Shown: positions 41,989 to 51,196 of the stretch, one piece after another
How positions within the stretch are numbered: position 1 is the stretch's first letter
How the letters are laid out: each line of letters starts with the position of its first letter
Assembly: GCA_002353825.1 (NCBI GenBank)
Contig: DEKJ01000017.1
Coordinates: 14,287-78,286, forward strand
Reading direction: 5' to 3'
DNA: 64,000 nucleotides
From: Prevotella sp. UBA2725
GTDB taxonomy: Bacteria; Bacteroidota; Bacteroidia; Bacteroidales; Bacteroidaceae
The notes under the pieces: model-generated
Told to the model about the DNA's origin: nothing
The model's input: the letters and a program-made list of their open reading frames with translations, nothing else
Database searches by the model: none
Made by a program: the position numbers and the translations under genes

Positions 41989-44514
41989 TTAGAACGACAT
42001 CATGAAGTTGAACCTCAGGCCCCACTTATCGACATTCGGCAGATCCTTGTAGGTCAGGCGGCGGACATAGTCGACACCGAAGAACTTGAAGATATTGTGG
42101 ATGCCGACGAGCGCCTCCCAGTAAGGTTTGTTGCTCATGATGTGGCTCTCCGAGGGAAACTGTAGAAGCATCGGGTCATTGGGATGGAGCGTAGGATTGT
42201 TTTTATCCGTCAGATGTCCCCACATGCCTTTGATGCCAAGGAACTCACGCCACTTGAGCTTCTTGATCAAGGGGATTCGATTGAAGAGTTTACCATTGAG
42301 ATCCCACTGCGCGCCCCAGAAGACATAACGGTCGTTGAGGAACTCCATGTTGCGCATGAGGTTGAACGTCTCTTCGTTAGCATCAGCGAGGTAGGTCAGG
42401 CTCACAGGCGGCATGCAGAGCAACGGGAACGGTACTTTGTTCCACTGAGCGCGACCCACGACATGCATGTTGATATATCCCCATGAGCCGAGCCACTGCC
42501 GTTTGTACAGCCGCAGCTCCGTCATGTTGGAGCGGTAGTCGCCACCTAAGAAGCCCTTGAAGCCGATGGTATGAGTGAGCTCAAACACCGGAGAGTCCAT
42601 ATTGATCGGCCAGCGACGCTGCTTCGTGTTGATATAGCTCTGATGAGGATTGAGCCGGATGGTGCCCGAGAGCTCCGTCGTGCGGAAATCGTAGAACTCC
42701 GGCATGCCGTTGACAGGCAGGAAATGGAGGTCACCGGCGACCTTATCCTTCTCCGTCTTCAGACTGGCCTTGTAGCTCAATCCCCAGTCGTTTTCATAGA
42801 TGAACGACAACTTCTGCATGTTGTAGAAGTACATCTGCTTCACTTTCTGGAAGCGGAACGACTCGAAGACATTATCCTTGTTGTTCGTGAGATATTTGTC
42901 CGACGGTGCCATGAGATCGTAGGTCGACTCGAAGGTGAGGTTGCGCATCGGGAATTCGAACGGCGACTTCTCCTTGCGGTTGAACGAATAGGTCAGCTGC
43001 GAGTCATAGTACCACTTGTGGCTGCTCGTGCCATATGCTGCAAAGCCATTCCAGAAGAGATGCGGACTGAGGTCGGCCATCGTACGACCGGAGACACGCC
43101 AGCGGTAGCCATCGACAAAGTTATGGGAGATAAGCGTGGAGATAGGGCCAAAGTCGAAATAGTCCTTCGAGCCCGGCTTGCCTGTCTCGACATAGTTCTC
43201 AAAGACCATGCGGGCGATGATACTCATCCATCCGAAGTTCTTACTCTTCGTCATACGATAGACGAAATAGTCCATATTGCTCTCACCTTGTGTCAGTGGT
43301 ATCGGTCGGCTCTCTCTCCAGAAGACATCGTTGCGGATGCGTGCACTCGGCTCCTCCTTCGTTAAGGCTTTTCCTCGAAGCTCCTTGTCGTCTATGGGCT
43401 CAAAACTATACATACCCAGTTTCGTATCACGGACGACGAGCATACGGGGCAGAATAGACGTGAAGCGTATTTCAGCCTTCATGTCGTCGTCGGTCAGTGT
43501 CCACTGTCCGTCGGGGAGCTTGGAGAACTTCTGTGTGACCTGCATGTTATCCACAAAGTTGACATCACTCTTCTTCGGAATCTGCAAGAAGCACTCCTTG
43601 ACCTGATAAGCAGAGTCCTTCGTGATATACATCTGTCCTTTGAAACCAAAGTCCTGCTGGTTGGCAGGATAGAAAAGAACATGGTAGCAGGAGTCGCGGT
43701 CCACCTTCACCGTGTCTTCGATATAGAAATGGTAGAAGCTGATGGCCGTGCGGCCTAAAGGACTCGGAAAAGGGTACTGAAGGAGCCGGACATAGTCGTC
43801 GTAGATATTGACGTCCTGGAACACCTCTTTCAGCACGGTGTTGAGCATGTCGCCCGTCTGGAAGATCTTGTTCATTCCCGATGAGCGTGTTGCCTCAATG
43901 ACATCAAGGTCACGCTTGGGGTCGCGACGATAGAGGTGCTTTGTGATCTGCTCATTGACCATCAATGGAAGGATCAGCTTTGTGGAGTCGAGCGGCGACT
44001 TCTCCACCTGATTGCGGAACCACGCCTTGCGCTTGTGTTTGACCGTGTCGACCTGGTTCTCGGAGAGCGTGATCTTCTGATATTTCTGATAGGAATAATA
44101 AGGCTTAAGCGCGAGGTTCGTCTCTTTCTTGCGCGCGATGACCTTACGCATGAGCTCTACAGCCGGGTTGTTCTTACGGCTGTAGCGCTTGCGATGCGAC
44201 TTCACGGTGACGCCGGTCAGCGCGATAGACTGTGGCTTAAGCTTCACTGTGATACTGTCGGTGGAACGATCGAGGGTGACGTGCTGCTTGACATATCCCA
44301 CACAACTCACCACGATGGCGTTGCCTACATGACGAGGAAGTTCAAACTTCCCCTCTCCATCAGTCGTGATCGAATGATGGAGATTAGGAAGGAAGATGCT
44401 GGCATAAGGTACACCATAACCATCGTCGGCATCTACCACGACGCCACGGATCTGGGCACCTGCAGCCATGAAGAATAAGAGAGAAATAAATATACCTATT
44501 AACCGCTTATACAT
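41989..44514 (-). CDS. Large DUF5686 protein with carboxypeptidase-regulatory domain
   Basis: An 841-residue outer-membrane protein. The signal peptide is 1-20 (MAAGA before QIRGVV). A CarboxypepD_reg-like domain follows (about 21-105: DADDGYGVPYASIFLPN, FELPRHVGNAIVVSCVGY). The DUF5686 region (about 110-841) has KKNETNLAL-like KETNLALKPYYSYQKYQK and VEKSPLDSTKLILP, and a beta-rich C-terminal barrel ending in RFNFMMSF. Function unknown. It has a -7 element TACCTTTG 44 bases upstream and appears monocistronic. The shorter DUF5686 protein at 14553 lacks the regulatory domain. Confidence 0.88.
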   Translation of the reverse strand: MYKRLIGIFISLLFFMAAGAQIRGVVVDADDGYGVPYASIFLPNLHHSITTDGEGKFELPRHVGNAIVVSCVGYVKQHVTLDRSTDSITVKLKPQSIALTGVTVKSHRKRYSRKNNPAVELMRKVIARKKETNLALKPYYSYQKYQKITLSENQVDTVKHKRKAWFRNQVEKSPLDSTKLILPLMVNEQITKHLYRRDPKRDLDVIEATRSSGMNKIFQTGDMLNTVLKEVFQDVNIYDDYVRLLQYPFPSPLGRTAISFYHFYIEDTVKVDRDSCYHVLFYPANQQDFGFKGQMYITKDSAYQVKECFLQIPKKSDVNFVDNMQVTQKFSKLPDGQWTLTDDDMKAEIRFTSILPRMLVVRDTKLGMYSFEPIDDKELRGKALTKEEPSARIRNDVFWRESRPIPLTQGESNMDYFVYRMTKSKNFGWMSIIARMVFENYVETGKPGSKDYFDFGPISTLISHNFVDGYRWRVSGRTMADLSPHLFWNGFAAYGTSSHKWYYDSQLTYSFNRKEKSPFEFPMRNLTFESTYDLMAPSDKYLTNNKDNVFESFRFQKVKQMYFYNMQKLSFIYENDWGLSYKASLKTEKDKVAGDLHFLPVNGMPEFYDFRTTELSGTIRLNPHQSYINTKQRRWPINMDSPVFELTHTIGFKGFLGGDYRSNMTELRLYKRQWLGSWGYINMHVVGRAQWNKVPFPLLCMPPVSLTYLADANEETFNLMRNMEFLNDRYVFWGAQWDLNGKLFNRIPLIKKLKWREFLGIKGMWGHLTDKNNPTLHPNDPMLLQFPSESHIMSNKPYWEALVGIHNIFKFFGVDYVRRLTYKDLPNVDKWGLRFNFMMSF

Positions 44515-44557
44515 TATTTATTATACTTTCATCGATTATACTTCCTGAATTGCGGTG

Positions 44558-44565
44558 CAAAGGTA
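44558..44565 (-). promoter_or_regulatory. -7 element of the large DUF5686 gene
   Basis: Minus strand TACCTTTG; the nearest TTTG upstream is 26 bases away, longer than usual. Confidence 0.5.
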
Positions 44566-44635
44566 AAAACTTTATTCCAAAAATGAGTTTCCAAAATGGA
44601 CAAAAAAGTATAACTTTTCGCCACTACGGTTGAAA

Positions 44636-45115
44636 TCAATGCGGATATTGCATGTTCGCGGGCGTCAGATGCTCAAGGACCTCAGTGAGGAACTTGCGGG
44701 CTTCCCACTTCGCCATTGGCAAGTCGTGGAGAAGGTAATTGCCACAGTCGCGCGGAGCAGCACCGGGAATTTCGCCTTCGTAGTCGGCAATGAACTTGAA
44801 AGTGCGGCGCATGAGGTCCGCGATATCCTGAGGCTCGAGGTCGCCACGGAGCAAGAGATAGTTGCCTGTCAGGCAGCCCATAGGGCCCCAATAGATGACA
44901 CGGTCTTTCCACTCTGCATCATTCCGGAGGAAGGTGGCAGCCAGATGCTCGATGGTATGGAGCGCACCCGGATGAACAACGGGCTCACGGTTCGGCTCTT
45001 TCATGCGGATATCGAAAGTTGTGATGGTCTCACCGCCTACCTCATCCTTGCGGGAGACATAGATGCCACGAAGCAGTTTCTCGTGGTTAATGGTAAATGA
45101 TGGTATCTTATTCAT
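44636..45115 (-). CDS. luxS: S-ribosylhomocysteine lyase
   Basis: A 159-residue metalloenzyme, full length, that splits S-ribosylhomocysteine into homocysteine and DPD, the precursor of autoinducer-2. The metal ligands are His53 and His57 in HTIEHLAATF and Cys124 in PRDCGNY; the catalytic Cys81 is in GCLTGNYLLL. It lies 2 bases after mtnN, which makes its substrate, so the pair is an activated methyl cycle operon. Whether AI-2 is used as a signal cannot be told. Confidence 0.97.
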   Translation of the reverse strand: MNKIPSFTINHEKLLRGIYVSRKDEVGGETITTFDIRMKEPNREPVVHPGALHTIEHLAATFLRNDAEWKDRVIYWGPMGCLTGNYLLLRGDLEPQDIADLMRRTFKFIADYEGEIPGAAPRDCGNYLLHDLPMAKWEARKFLTEVLEHLTPANMQYPH

Positions 45116-45117
45116 GA

Positions 45118-45813
45118 TTATTCTATTGATTTAATAAACGCACGGGTGACCTCAAAACTGTCTTCTGCCGCACGATCCCAGAAATCGAAATATTGTGAAG
45201 CCTTAGAGTCTTTCAACGGCACATCGCTGATGACACGGAAAGAGACGAACGGTGTCTTGTAGATAAAACAAGTCTGAGCTATCGAGCAGCTCTCCATATC
45301 CACAGCAGTAGCATTTGGGAAATGGTCGAGGATCTCCTGCATCTTCTGCCGCGAATCGACAAACCAGTCACCGCTCACCGTCAAGCCACTCTTAATCTTC
45401 TGACCTTCTGGCATCTTTACCGCCAACGCCTTTTCAATGAGTGTAGGATTAGCTTTAAACCGCGGTGGCATGCCGATGATCTGACCGAAACTTGCATTGT
45501 CACCACAATAAGCATCATGATAGACACACGCTGAGGCTACAACGACATCCAACGGATTAAGATCCGTGTCTGCACCACCCGCGCAGCCTGTCGAGATAAT
45601 GAGGTCGGGATGATAATGGTCTATCATCTCCACGGCACCGATGGCTGAGTTCACTTTTCCGATGCCACACTGCTGGAGCACCACCTCATGGTCGCCCATG
45701 GTACCGACAACAAAGTCTTTGTGATTGCAGCGCTCTGTGGTAGCATTGTCAAGCAATGAGCGAAGCTGAGCGAGCTCCTTGTCCATTGCAACTATGATTC
45801 CTAACTTTTTCAC
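45118..45813 (-). CDS. mtnN: 5'-methylthioadenosine/S-adenosylhomocysteine nucleosidase
   Basis: A 231-residue nucleosidase that removes adenine from S-adenosylhomocysteine and methylthioadenosine. Typical segments are IVAMDKELAQL with the catalytic Glu, STGCAGG near 75, and AVDMESCSIAQ with the ribose-binding Met-Glu near 172; RVISD near 195 carries the catalytic aspartate. It is followed 2 bases later by luxS. A TAACTTTG -7 element lies upstream (45837-45844), interleaved with the yfhO promoter. Confidence 0.96.
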   Translation of the reverse strand: MKKLGIIVAMDKELAQLRSLLDNATTERCNHKDFVVGTMGDHEVVLQQCGIGKVNSAIGAVEMIDHYHPDLIISTGCAGGADTDLNPLDVVVASACVYHDAYCGDNASFGQIIGMPPRFKANPTLIEKALAVKMPEGQKIKSGLTVSGDWFVDSRQKMQEILDHFPNATAVDMESCSIAQTCFIYKTPFVSFRVISDVPLKDSKASQYFDFWDRAAEDSFEVTRAFIKSIE

Positions 45814-45836
45814 AACAATAAACTCCTATTTGTATG

Positions 45837-45864
45837 CAAAGTTATGAAAAAATTGCTACCTTTG
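45837..45864. promoter_or_regulatory. Divergent -7 elements for mtnN-luxS and yfhO
   Basis: Minus strand TAACTTTG (45844-45837) and plus strand TACCTTTG (45857-45864), only 12 bases apart in a 73-base gap. Each has a TTTG, at spacers of 23 and 24 bases. The two polymerase sites must overlap, so the two transcripts probably compete. Confidence 0.6.
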
Positions 45865-45886
45865 CGCCAAAATAAACAGAAAACTT

Positions 45887-48406
45887 ATGAAAACGTTGAA
45901 GAAATGCCTGCCGGACATTCTGGCCGTGGTATTGTTTATCGTGTTAGCAGTGGCTTATTTTGCTCCTGCCGACTTTGAAGGCCGTATCCTCTACCAGCAC
46001 GATGCATCCGCCGGTGTGGGCGCAGGCCGCGAAGCAGACCAATATCAGCAGAAGACGGAGAAGACAACACGTTGGACCAATGCGCTGTTCAGTGGTATGC
46101 CTACTTACCAGTCGTCTCCGCATTATACGAGTGACAATATCATCATTCAGGCCGGCAATCTTTACCACCTCTGGCTGCCCGACTATGTGTGGTACCTCTT
46201 CGCCTACCTCCTGGGCTTCTATATCATGCTGCGCGCTTTCGACTTCAAGCAATATCTTGCAGCATTAGGCTCCATCGTGTGGGCTTTCTCCAGCTATTTC
46301 CTCATTATCATTGCTGCCGGTCACTTCTGGAAGGTCATGGCACTGGCTTATCTCCCACCAATGATCGGTGGTCTCGTGCTTGCCTACCGTGGCAAATACC
46401 TGTGGGGCTTTATCGTAACTGCTATCTTTACAGCGTTCGAGATCAAGGCCAACCACGTACAGATGACCTATTATTATCTGTTCGTTATCCTCTTCATGGT
46501 CATTGCCTGGCTCGTCATGGCTATCCGCCAGCACAAGATGGCCCGTTTCTGGAAAGCGTCGGGTGTGGCTGCCGCAGCTGCAGTAATCGGTATCTGCATC
46601 AACTTGCCAAACCTCTATCATACCTGGCAATATCAGAAAGAGAGCATGCGCGGTAAAAGCGAGCTCGTGAAGAAAAATTCTGCTGAGCAGACCTCGAGTG
46701 GCCTCGACCGCGATTATATCACGCAGTGGAGCTACGGCATCGATGAGACATGGACGCTCCTCGTGCCTAATGTGAAAGGTGGCGCGAGCGTGCCTATGGC
46801 CAACAACGAAAAGGCCATGGAGAAAGCTGACCCACAGTATATGCAGGCTTATCAGCAGATCGGTCAATACTGGGGTGAGCAGCCGGGAACGAGCGGCCCT
46901 GTTTATGTAGGTGCTTTCGTGCTCATGCTCTTCATTCTCGGACTGTTCATCGTGAAAGGTCCAATGAAATGGGCACTCTTTGCAGCAACAGTGCTGTCTA
47001 TCCTGCTCTCGTGGGGCCATAACTTCATGGGCTTCACCAACTTCTTCATCGATTACATTCCGCTTTATTCGAAGTTCCGCACGGTGGCGTCGATCCTCGT
47101 CATCGCAGAGTTTACGATCCCGTTGCTCGCTATGCTGGCATTAAAGAAGATTATCGACGAGCCCGACACGCTGAAGAAGAACAAGAAATGGTTCTGGGTA
47201 TCCTTCGGTCTGACGGGCGGCATTGCATTGCTTTTCTATATTGCTCCGACGCTCTTCTTCCCCAACTATATCTCAACGGCCGAGATGCAGCAGTTCGGAC
47301 AGATCGCTCAGCAGGGTGCCGAGGCTTCGCAGTTCGTCAGCGGCCTGGAGGCAAATCTGACGTCTGTCCGCGAATATATCTTCACCTCGGATGCTCTTCG
47401 CTCCTTCATCATCGTAGCTATCGGCACGATTATCCTGCTCCTCTTCTATAAGAAAAAACTCAATGCTAAGTTCACCGTAGGCTGCATCACTCTGCTTTGT
47501 CTCGTTGATATGTGGCAGGTCGACAAGCGCTATCTCAACGACGGCATGTTCGTAGAGAAGAGCGTGCGCGACACCCCACAACAGATGACGGAGACTGACA
47601 AGATCATTCTCCGCGACAAGGGTCTCGACTACCGTGTATTGAACCTCGCTTCTAACACATTCAACGAGAATGAGACCTCTTACTATCACAAAAGCATCGG
47701 TGGCTATCATGCTGCCAAGCTCCGCCGCTATCAGGAGATGATTGAGACGTATATTGCTCCGGAGATGCAGAAGATGATGCCGGCCATCGCTCAGGCAGGC
47801 GGTGACATGACGAAGGTCAATGGCGATTCTATCTTCCCGGTCCTCGATATGCTCAATGCTAAATACTTCATCCTCCCGTTGCAGAACAACCGTACGGTAC
47901 CTTTGCAGAACCCGTACGTTAATGGCAATGCATGGTATGTGGACAAGCTCTATTACGTCGACAATGCCAACGAGGAGATCGACAAGGTAGGTAAGATCAA
48001 CCTCAAACATGAGGCTGTGGCTGACAAGAAGTTTGAACAGCAGCTCGGCAAGGCTGTGACACAGGACGGTGAGTCGATGGTCACGCTGAAGAGTTATGAA
48101 CCTAACCACCTCGTGTATGAGGCTAAGTCGGACAAGGGTGGCGTGCTCGTCTTCTCAGAGATCTATTATCCTGGATGGACGGCAACAGTGGATGGTAAGA
48201 GTGTAGAGCTCGGCCGTGTCAACTATATCCTCCGTGCCCTACAGATCAAGCCGGGCAAGCATGAGGTAGTGCTCGACTTCCATCCAGCTACGATTGGTGA
48301 AACCGAGACAGTGGCTTACATTGCCTACGCCCTTCTCGCTATCCTCATCGCCCTCGGCATCTATACAGAGTGGAGAAAGAAGAAATTAGCTGTAAACAAA
48401 GAATGA
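45887..48406 (+). CDS. YfhO family membrane protein
   Basis: An 839-residue polytopic protein of the YfhO family (GT-C-like fold), which in Gram-positive relatives acts in glycosylation of cell-surface polymers. There are about a dozen membrane helices, among them MLRAFDFKQYLAALGSIVWA and LTGGIALLFYIAPTLFF, a large extracytoplasmic part (about 620-800) with GGVLVFSEIYYPGWTATVDG, which is a family hallmark, and a last helix near 812-830. The acceptor here is unknown. Its TGA overlaps the ATG of the next gene. Confidence 0.92.
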   Translation: MKTLKKCLPDILAVVLFIVLAVAYFAPADFEGRILYQHDASAGVGAGREADQYQQKTEKTTRWTNALFSGMPTYQSSPHYTSDNIIIQAGNLYHLWLPDYVWYLFAYLLGFYIMLRAFDFKQYLAALGSIVWAFSSYFLIIIAAGHFWKVMALAYLPPMIGGLVLAYRGKYLWGFIVTAIFTAFEIKANHVQMTYYYLFVILFMVIAWLVMAIRQHKMARFWKASGVAAAAAVIGICINLPNLYHTWQYQKESMRGKSELVKKNSAEQTSSGLDRDYITQWSYGIDETWTLLVPNVKGGASVPMANNEKAMEKADPQYMQAYQQIGQYWGEQPGTSGPVYVGAFVLMLFILGLFIVKGPMKWALFAATVLSILLSWGHNFMGFTNFFIDYIPLYSKFRTVASILVIAEFTIPLLAMLALKKIIDEPDTLKKNKKWFWVSFGLTGGIALLFYIAPTLFFPNYISTAEMQQFGQIAQQGAEASQFVSGLEANLTSVREYIFTSDALRSFIIVAIGTIILLLFYKKKLNAKFTVGCITLLCLVDMWQVDKRYLNDGMFVEKSVRDTPQQMTETDKIILRDKGLDYRVLNLASNTFNENETSYYHKSIGGYHAAKLRRYQEMIETYIAPEMQKMMPAIAQAGGDMTKVNGDSIFPVLDMLNAKYFILPLQNNRTVPLQNPYVNGNAWYVDKLYYVDNANEEIDKVGKINLKHEAVADKKFEQQLGKAVTQDGESMVTLKSYEPNHLVYEAKSDKGGVLVFSEIYYPGWTATVDGKSVELGRVNYILRALQIKPGKHEVVLDFHPATIGETETVAYIAYALLAILIALGIYTEWRKKKLAVNKE

Positions 48407-49047
48407 AATTGAACTATAAAATATCATCATGGAAAGGAGCAATGGCAACAATGCTGTTGCTCCTCTTTTTGCCTATAAGCACTCTTCGGGCAAGCAATGC
48501 CTCGGAGGCACGTGGTTTATTCAACAATGCCTGGCGTATGTTCACCTCACCCAACGGCTGTTCACTGAGCTATTCAGTAAACATCATTGGTATCTATAAG
48601 ACGGCAGGAACTATCTGGGTGAAAGGAAAAAGACAACATTATCAGGAGAAACGTTATTGTGGATGGTCCGGCCCCAAGTATTTCTATAAGGTCGACCTGA
48701 AGAAAAGAACAGTAGACTTCCATAATCCTAACTCGGCTAAGCGCGATAAGTATCTCTCGAAGTTCACCTTTTCACCCAACGACTATAACTTTAGTTGGGC
48801 AAATTCGAAAGAAGGTCTCGTCATCACGATGGAAGGAAAGGATGGCATCAAGAGTAGCATCAAGCATGCCAAGCTCGTGCTTGACCGCCACACCCACTAC
48901 CCCATTGCCGTCAAAGTTCGTGTGGCTTTCTTCTGGACAACGGTGAAGATCAGCAATTTTCATCCAGGCATCAATAACGATGATATCTTCGATTATCCTG
49001 CTGCCCGCTTCAAAGGCTTCAAGTTCACGAATCACTGGCCGGAATAA
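48403..49047 (+). CDS. LolA-like periplasmic protein
   Basis: A 214-residue exported protein using the ATG at 48403, which overlaps the yfhO stop as ATGA; a longer upstream reading would run inside yfhO. A hydrophobic signal segment lies at about 14-30 (MATMLLLLFLPISTLRAS). The mature part shows the beta-sheet pattern of outer-membrane lipoprotein carrier LolA-like folds (GLFNNAWRMFTS, GTIWVKGKRQHYQE, HYPIAVKVRVAFFWTTVKIS). Identification rests on pattern rather than a signature, so a different lipid- or polymer-binding role is possible. It is translationally coupled to yfhO. Confidence 0.7.
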   Translation: MKLNYKISSWKGAMATMLLLLFLPISTLRASNASEARGLFNNAWRMFTSPNGCSLSYSVNIIGIYKTAGTIWVKGKRQHYQEKRYCGWSGPKYFYKVDLKKRTVDFHNPNSAKRDKYLSKFTFSPNDYNFSWANSKEGLVITMEGKDGIKSSIKHAKLVLDRHTHYPIAVKVRVAFFWTTVKISNFHPGINNDDIFDYPAARFKGFKFTNHWPE

Positions 49048-49083
49048 TTCATCATCCACATTGCCTACCCTTCCTACGGAGTC

Positions 49084-49884
49084 TCAACCCCGCTGCCTCA
49101 CCGCCTCAAAGAGCAGGATGGCAGCGGAGACGGAGACATTGAGCGAATCGAGTTGACCTTTCATCGGGATGCGGATATGAGCATCGGCGGCATTACGCCA
49201 AATATTCGTGAGCCCAGTCGACTCTGTACCCATGACGATAGCGGTACCCCGCCGCATATCTGTGTCATAATAAAGCTTAGAATCCTGAAGCTGAGCGGTC
49301 AAGATCTGAATACCTTTGCTCTTCAAAAAACGGATGCACTCCTCTGAAGAGCAAGCCACGGTAGGCACGGTGAAGATAGCGCCAATACTCGACCGGATGA
49401 GGTTCGGATTATAAAGATCTGTCAACGGATCACACACAATGACGGCATCAGCTGCCGCAGCATCAGCAGAACGCAGCACTGCACCAAGGTTGCCGGGTTT
49501 CTCCACACGCTCAAGAACCATGAGAAGCGGGTTATCGGGAAGCTTCAGATCTTCAAGACGCGTTGTCTTCACTCTCATCTGGGCAATGACGCCCTCCGTG
49601 CCTTCCCGATAAGCCACACGACCATAGACCTTCGGAGAGACCTCATAGCCATGGCCTTCATGCAGCAGAGACATGATCTCTGCTGCACCTTCGTAGCCTT
49701 CAAGAATCTCAGGACAGACAAACAAAGTGTCAAGCTCATAACCCGAATGGAGACAATGAAGCACTTCACGGCCCCCCTCCACAACAAACAACCCTTCCAA
49801 TTTTCTCTCTGCAGACTTCTGCTGCAGCAGAATGAGATGTTTGATCTTTGGGTTCTGTGTGCTTGTTATGATTTCTTTTTCCAT
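49084..49884 (-). CDS. SpoU/TrmH family RNA 2'-O-methyltransferase
   Basis: A 266-residue enzyme that methylates a ribose 2'-OH in tRNA or rRNA with S-adenosylmethionine. An N-terminal substrate-binding domain (about 1-110) precedes the knotted SPOUT domain with its three motifs: EKPGNLGAVLRSADA (about 132-146), IVMGTESTGLT (about 213) and IPMKGQLDSLNVSVSAAILL (about 236). Length and form fit RlmB/TsnR-like proteins, and the exact target base is not evident. It has its own promoter at 49906-49937. Confidence 0.93.
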   Translation of the reverse strand: MEKEIITSTQNPKIKHLILLQQKSAERKLEGLFVVEGGREVLHCLHSGYELDTLFVCPEILEGYEGAAEIMSLLHEGHGYEVSPKVYGRVAYREGTEGVIAQMRVKTTRLEDLKLPDNPLLMVLERVEKPGNLGAVLRSADAAAADAVIVCDPLTDLYNPNLIRSSIGAIFTVPTVACSSEECIRFLKSKGIQILTAQLQDSKLYYDTDMRRGTAIVMGTESTGLTNIWRNAADAHIRIPMKGQLDSLNVSVSAAILLFEAVRQRG

Positions 49885-49905
49885 GTCTATGCTTCTCTTT
49901 TCTCA

Positions 49906-49937
49906 CAAAATTACGAAATACCCTCCGATTGACCAAA
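49906..49937 (-). promoter_or_regulatory. Promoter of the SpoU methyltransferase
   Basis: Minus strand TTTG (49937-49934), 20-base spacer, TAATTTTG (49913-49906): a full consensus match. A plus-strand TAACTTTG at 49946-49953 could start the GSCFA transcript, which would then carry element E3 in its leader. Apart from these and E3, the 49885-50193 gap holds nothing I recognise. Confidence 0.75.
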
Positions 49938-49975
49938 CTTTTCCGTAACTTTGTCAGCAACAACTTCCAATGATA

Positions 49976-50128
49976 TTTCTCACACGGATCTTAAAGATTA
50001 TAAAGATTGTTACGCCGCTTCGCGGCTACACGTACATTGCTTCCCATATAAAATTGCACGTAGCATAGCATCACCGCGTAATCGGCGAAGCCGAAAATCA
50101 TTAAGATCTTTAAAATCCGTGTGAGAAA
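49976..50128. mobile_element. MITE-like palindromic element E3
   Basis: Left terminal repeat TTTCTCACACGGATCTTAAA and right repeat ATCTTTAAAATCCGTGTGAG (50106 on). Inside are GCCGC-TTC-GCGGC, the shared AGCATCACCGCGTAATC, and TCGGC-GAA-GCCGA; the third hairpin of E1 is missing. A degenerate ATCCGTATGAGAAAA tail copy follows to about 50150, as in E2. Confidence 0.8.
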
Positions 50129-50193
50129 AAATCAATCCGTATGAGAAAAGAGTCAATAGAAAATAAGAATTATCATCAAGAAAAATAGGAACA

Positions 50194-51030
50194 ATGGAAT
50201 TTAGAACAATCGTAGATATTCCCGAAAGCCAATGGAAAATTGAACCCATGGAGCGCATGCTTTTTGTGGGTTCCTGCTTTGCAGATAATATAGGTAAGCG
50301 CTTCACGGATGAACACTTCCGAACGGTGGTCAATCCTTACGGTGTGATGTACAATCCCGCAAGCATCCTTCACACAGTCAAACGGCTCATGGATGATAAT
50401 GCCATGCCTTTTCAAGAAGACGAACAAGGCACCGCCGTCTTCACCCTCGGCACGAACCATGTCTATATCCTTAAGGAGACGGGGGAGATTGTCGATAATT
50501 GTAGGAAGCGTCCACAACGCCTTTTCCAGGAGAAGGAATTGTCTATTGATGAGTGTGCCGACTATCTCCGTCAAGCCATCGACTGCATCCTTTCGCGTTA
50601 TCCCAAGGTCCGTTTTATCCTCACGGTCTCTCCTATCCGCTACCGCAAGTATGGATACCATGGCTCACAACTATCGAAAGCCACGTTACTGCTTGCAATT
50701 GACAAATTAATATATGATCTGCCGTTGCGGGCGGCCAATTACTTCCCCTCTTACGAGATCATGAATGATGAGCTGCGCGATTATCGGTTCTATAAGCCCG
50801 ACATGCTACATCCTTCCGACCAGGCTGTGGATTACATCTTTGAACGACTTGCAGACGCATATTTCTCTGATGCCACCCGTGCATTCTTGAAGGAATGGGA
50901 GCCTATCCGTGAAGCCCTCAACCATCGCCCTTTGCACCCGGAGAGTGAAGAATATCAACGGTTCAAGCAACAAACAGAAGAACGTCTCCACGCCTTCGAA
51001 GAGAAATACGCTTCGCATTCGCTTCGCTAA
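50194..51030 (+). CDS. GSCFA domain protein
   Basis: A 278-residue soluble protein of the GSCFA family, an SGNH/GDSL-hydrolase-like group named after the motif seen here as FVGSCFADNIGKRF (about 25-38). The downstream VNPYGVMYNPASI and LTVSPIRYRKYGYHGSQLSK segments are characteristic, with DMLHPSDQAVDYI near 212 in the position of the second catalytic block. The substrate is unknown. There is no signal peptide. The MITE-like E3 lies 65 bases upstream. Confidence 0.9.
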   Translation: MEFRTIVDIPESQWKIEPMERMLFVGSCFADNIGKRFTDEHFRTVVNPYGVMYNPASILHTVKRLMDDNAMPFQEDEQGTAVFTLGTNHVYILKETGEIVDNCRKRPQRLFQEKELSIDECADYLRQAIDCILSRYPKVRFILTVSPIRYRKYGYHGSQLSKATLLLAIDKLIYDLPLRAANYFPSYEIMNDELRDYRFYKPDMLHPSDQAVDYIFERLADAYFSDATRAFLKEWEPIREALNHRPLHPESEEYQRFKQQTEERLHAFEEKYASHSLR

Positions 51031-51075
51031 AGAATAAAGAATAGAGAATAAAGAAGACAGAATACAACAAAACAC

Positions 51076-51118
51076 TTGCAGGGGCAATAAACCTTATACA
51101 AGTTTATCGCCCCTGCAA
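51076..51118. terminator. Bidirectional terminator hairpin
   Basis: A 10-bp stem TTGCAGGGGC/GCCCCTGCAA with an inner ATAAAC/GTTTAT stem, between the convergent GSCFA and bipA genes. Confidence 0.75.
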
Positions 51119-51131
51119 TATGTCCTTGAAA

Positions 51132-51191
51132 GTAATCAACATCCCTCCCTTTAGGGAGGGCTTGGGTAGGCCTGGAGGGCTTGGGTAGGCC
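51132..51191 (+). repeat. REP-like palindrome R4
   Basis: GTAATCAACATCCCTCCC-TTTA-GGGAGGG then CTTGGGTAGGCC, and a second partial GGAGGGCTTGGGTAGGCC. It abuts the bipA stop at 51197 and is nearly identical to R3. Confidence 0.8.
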
Positions 51192-51196
51192 TTCTT

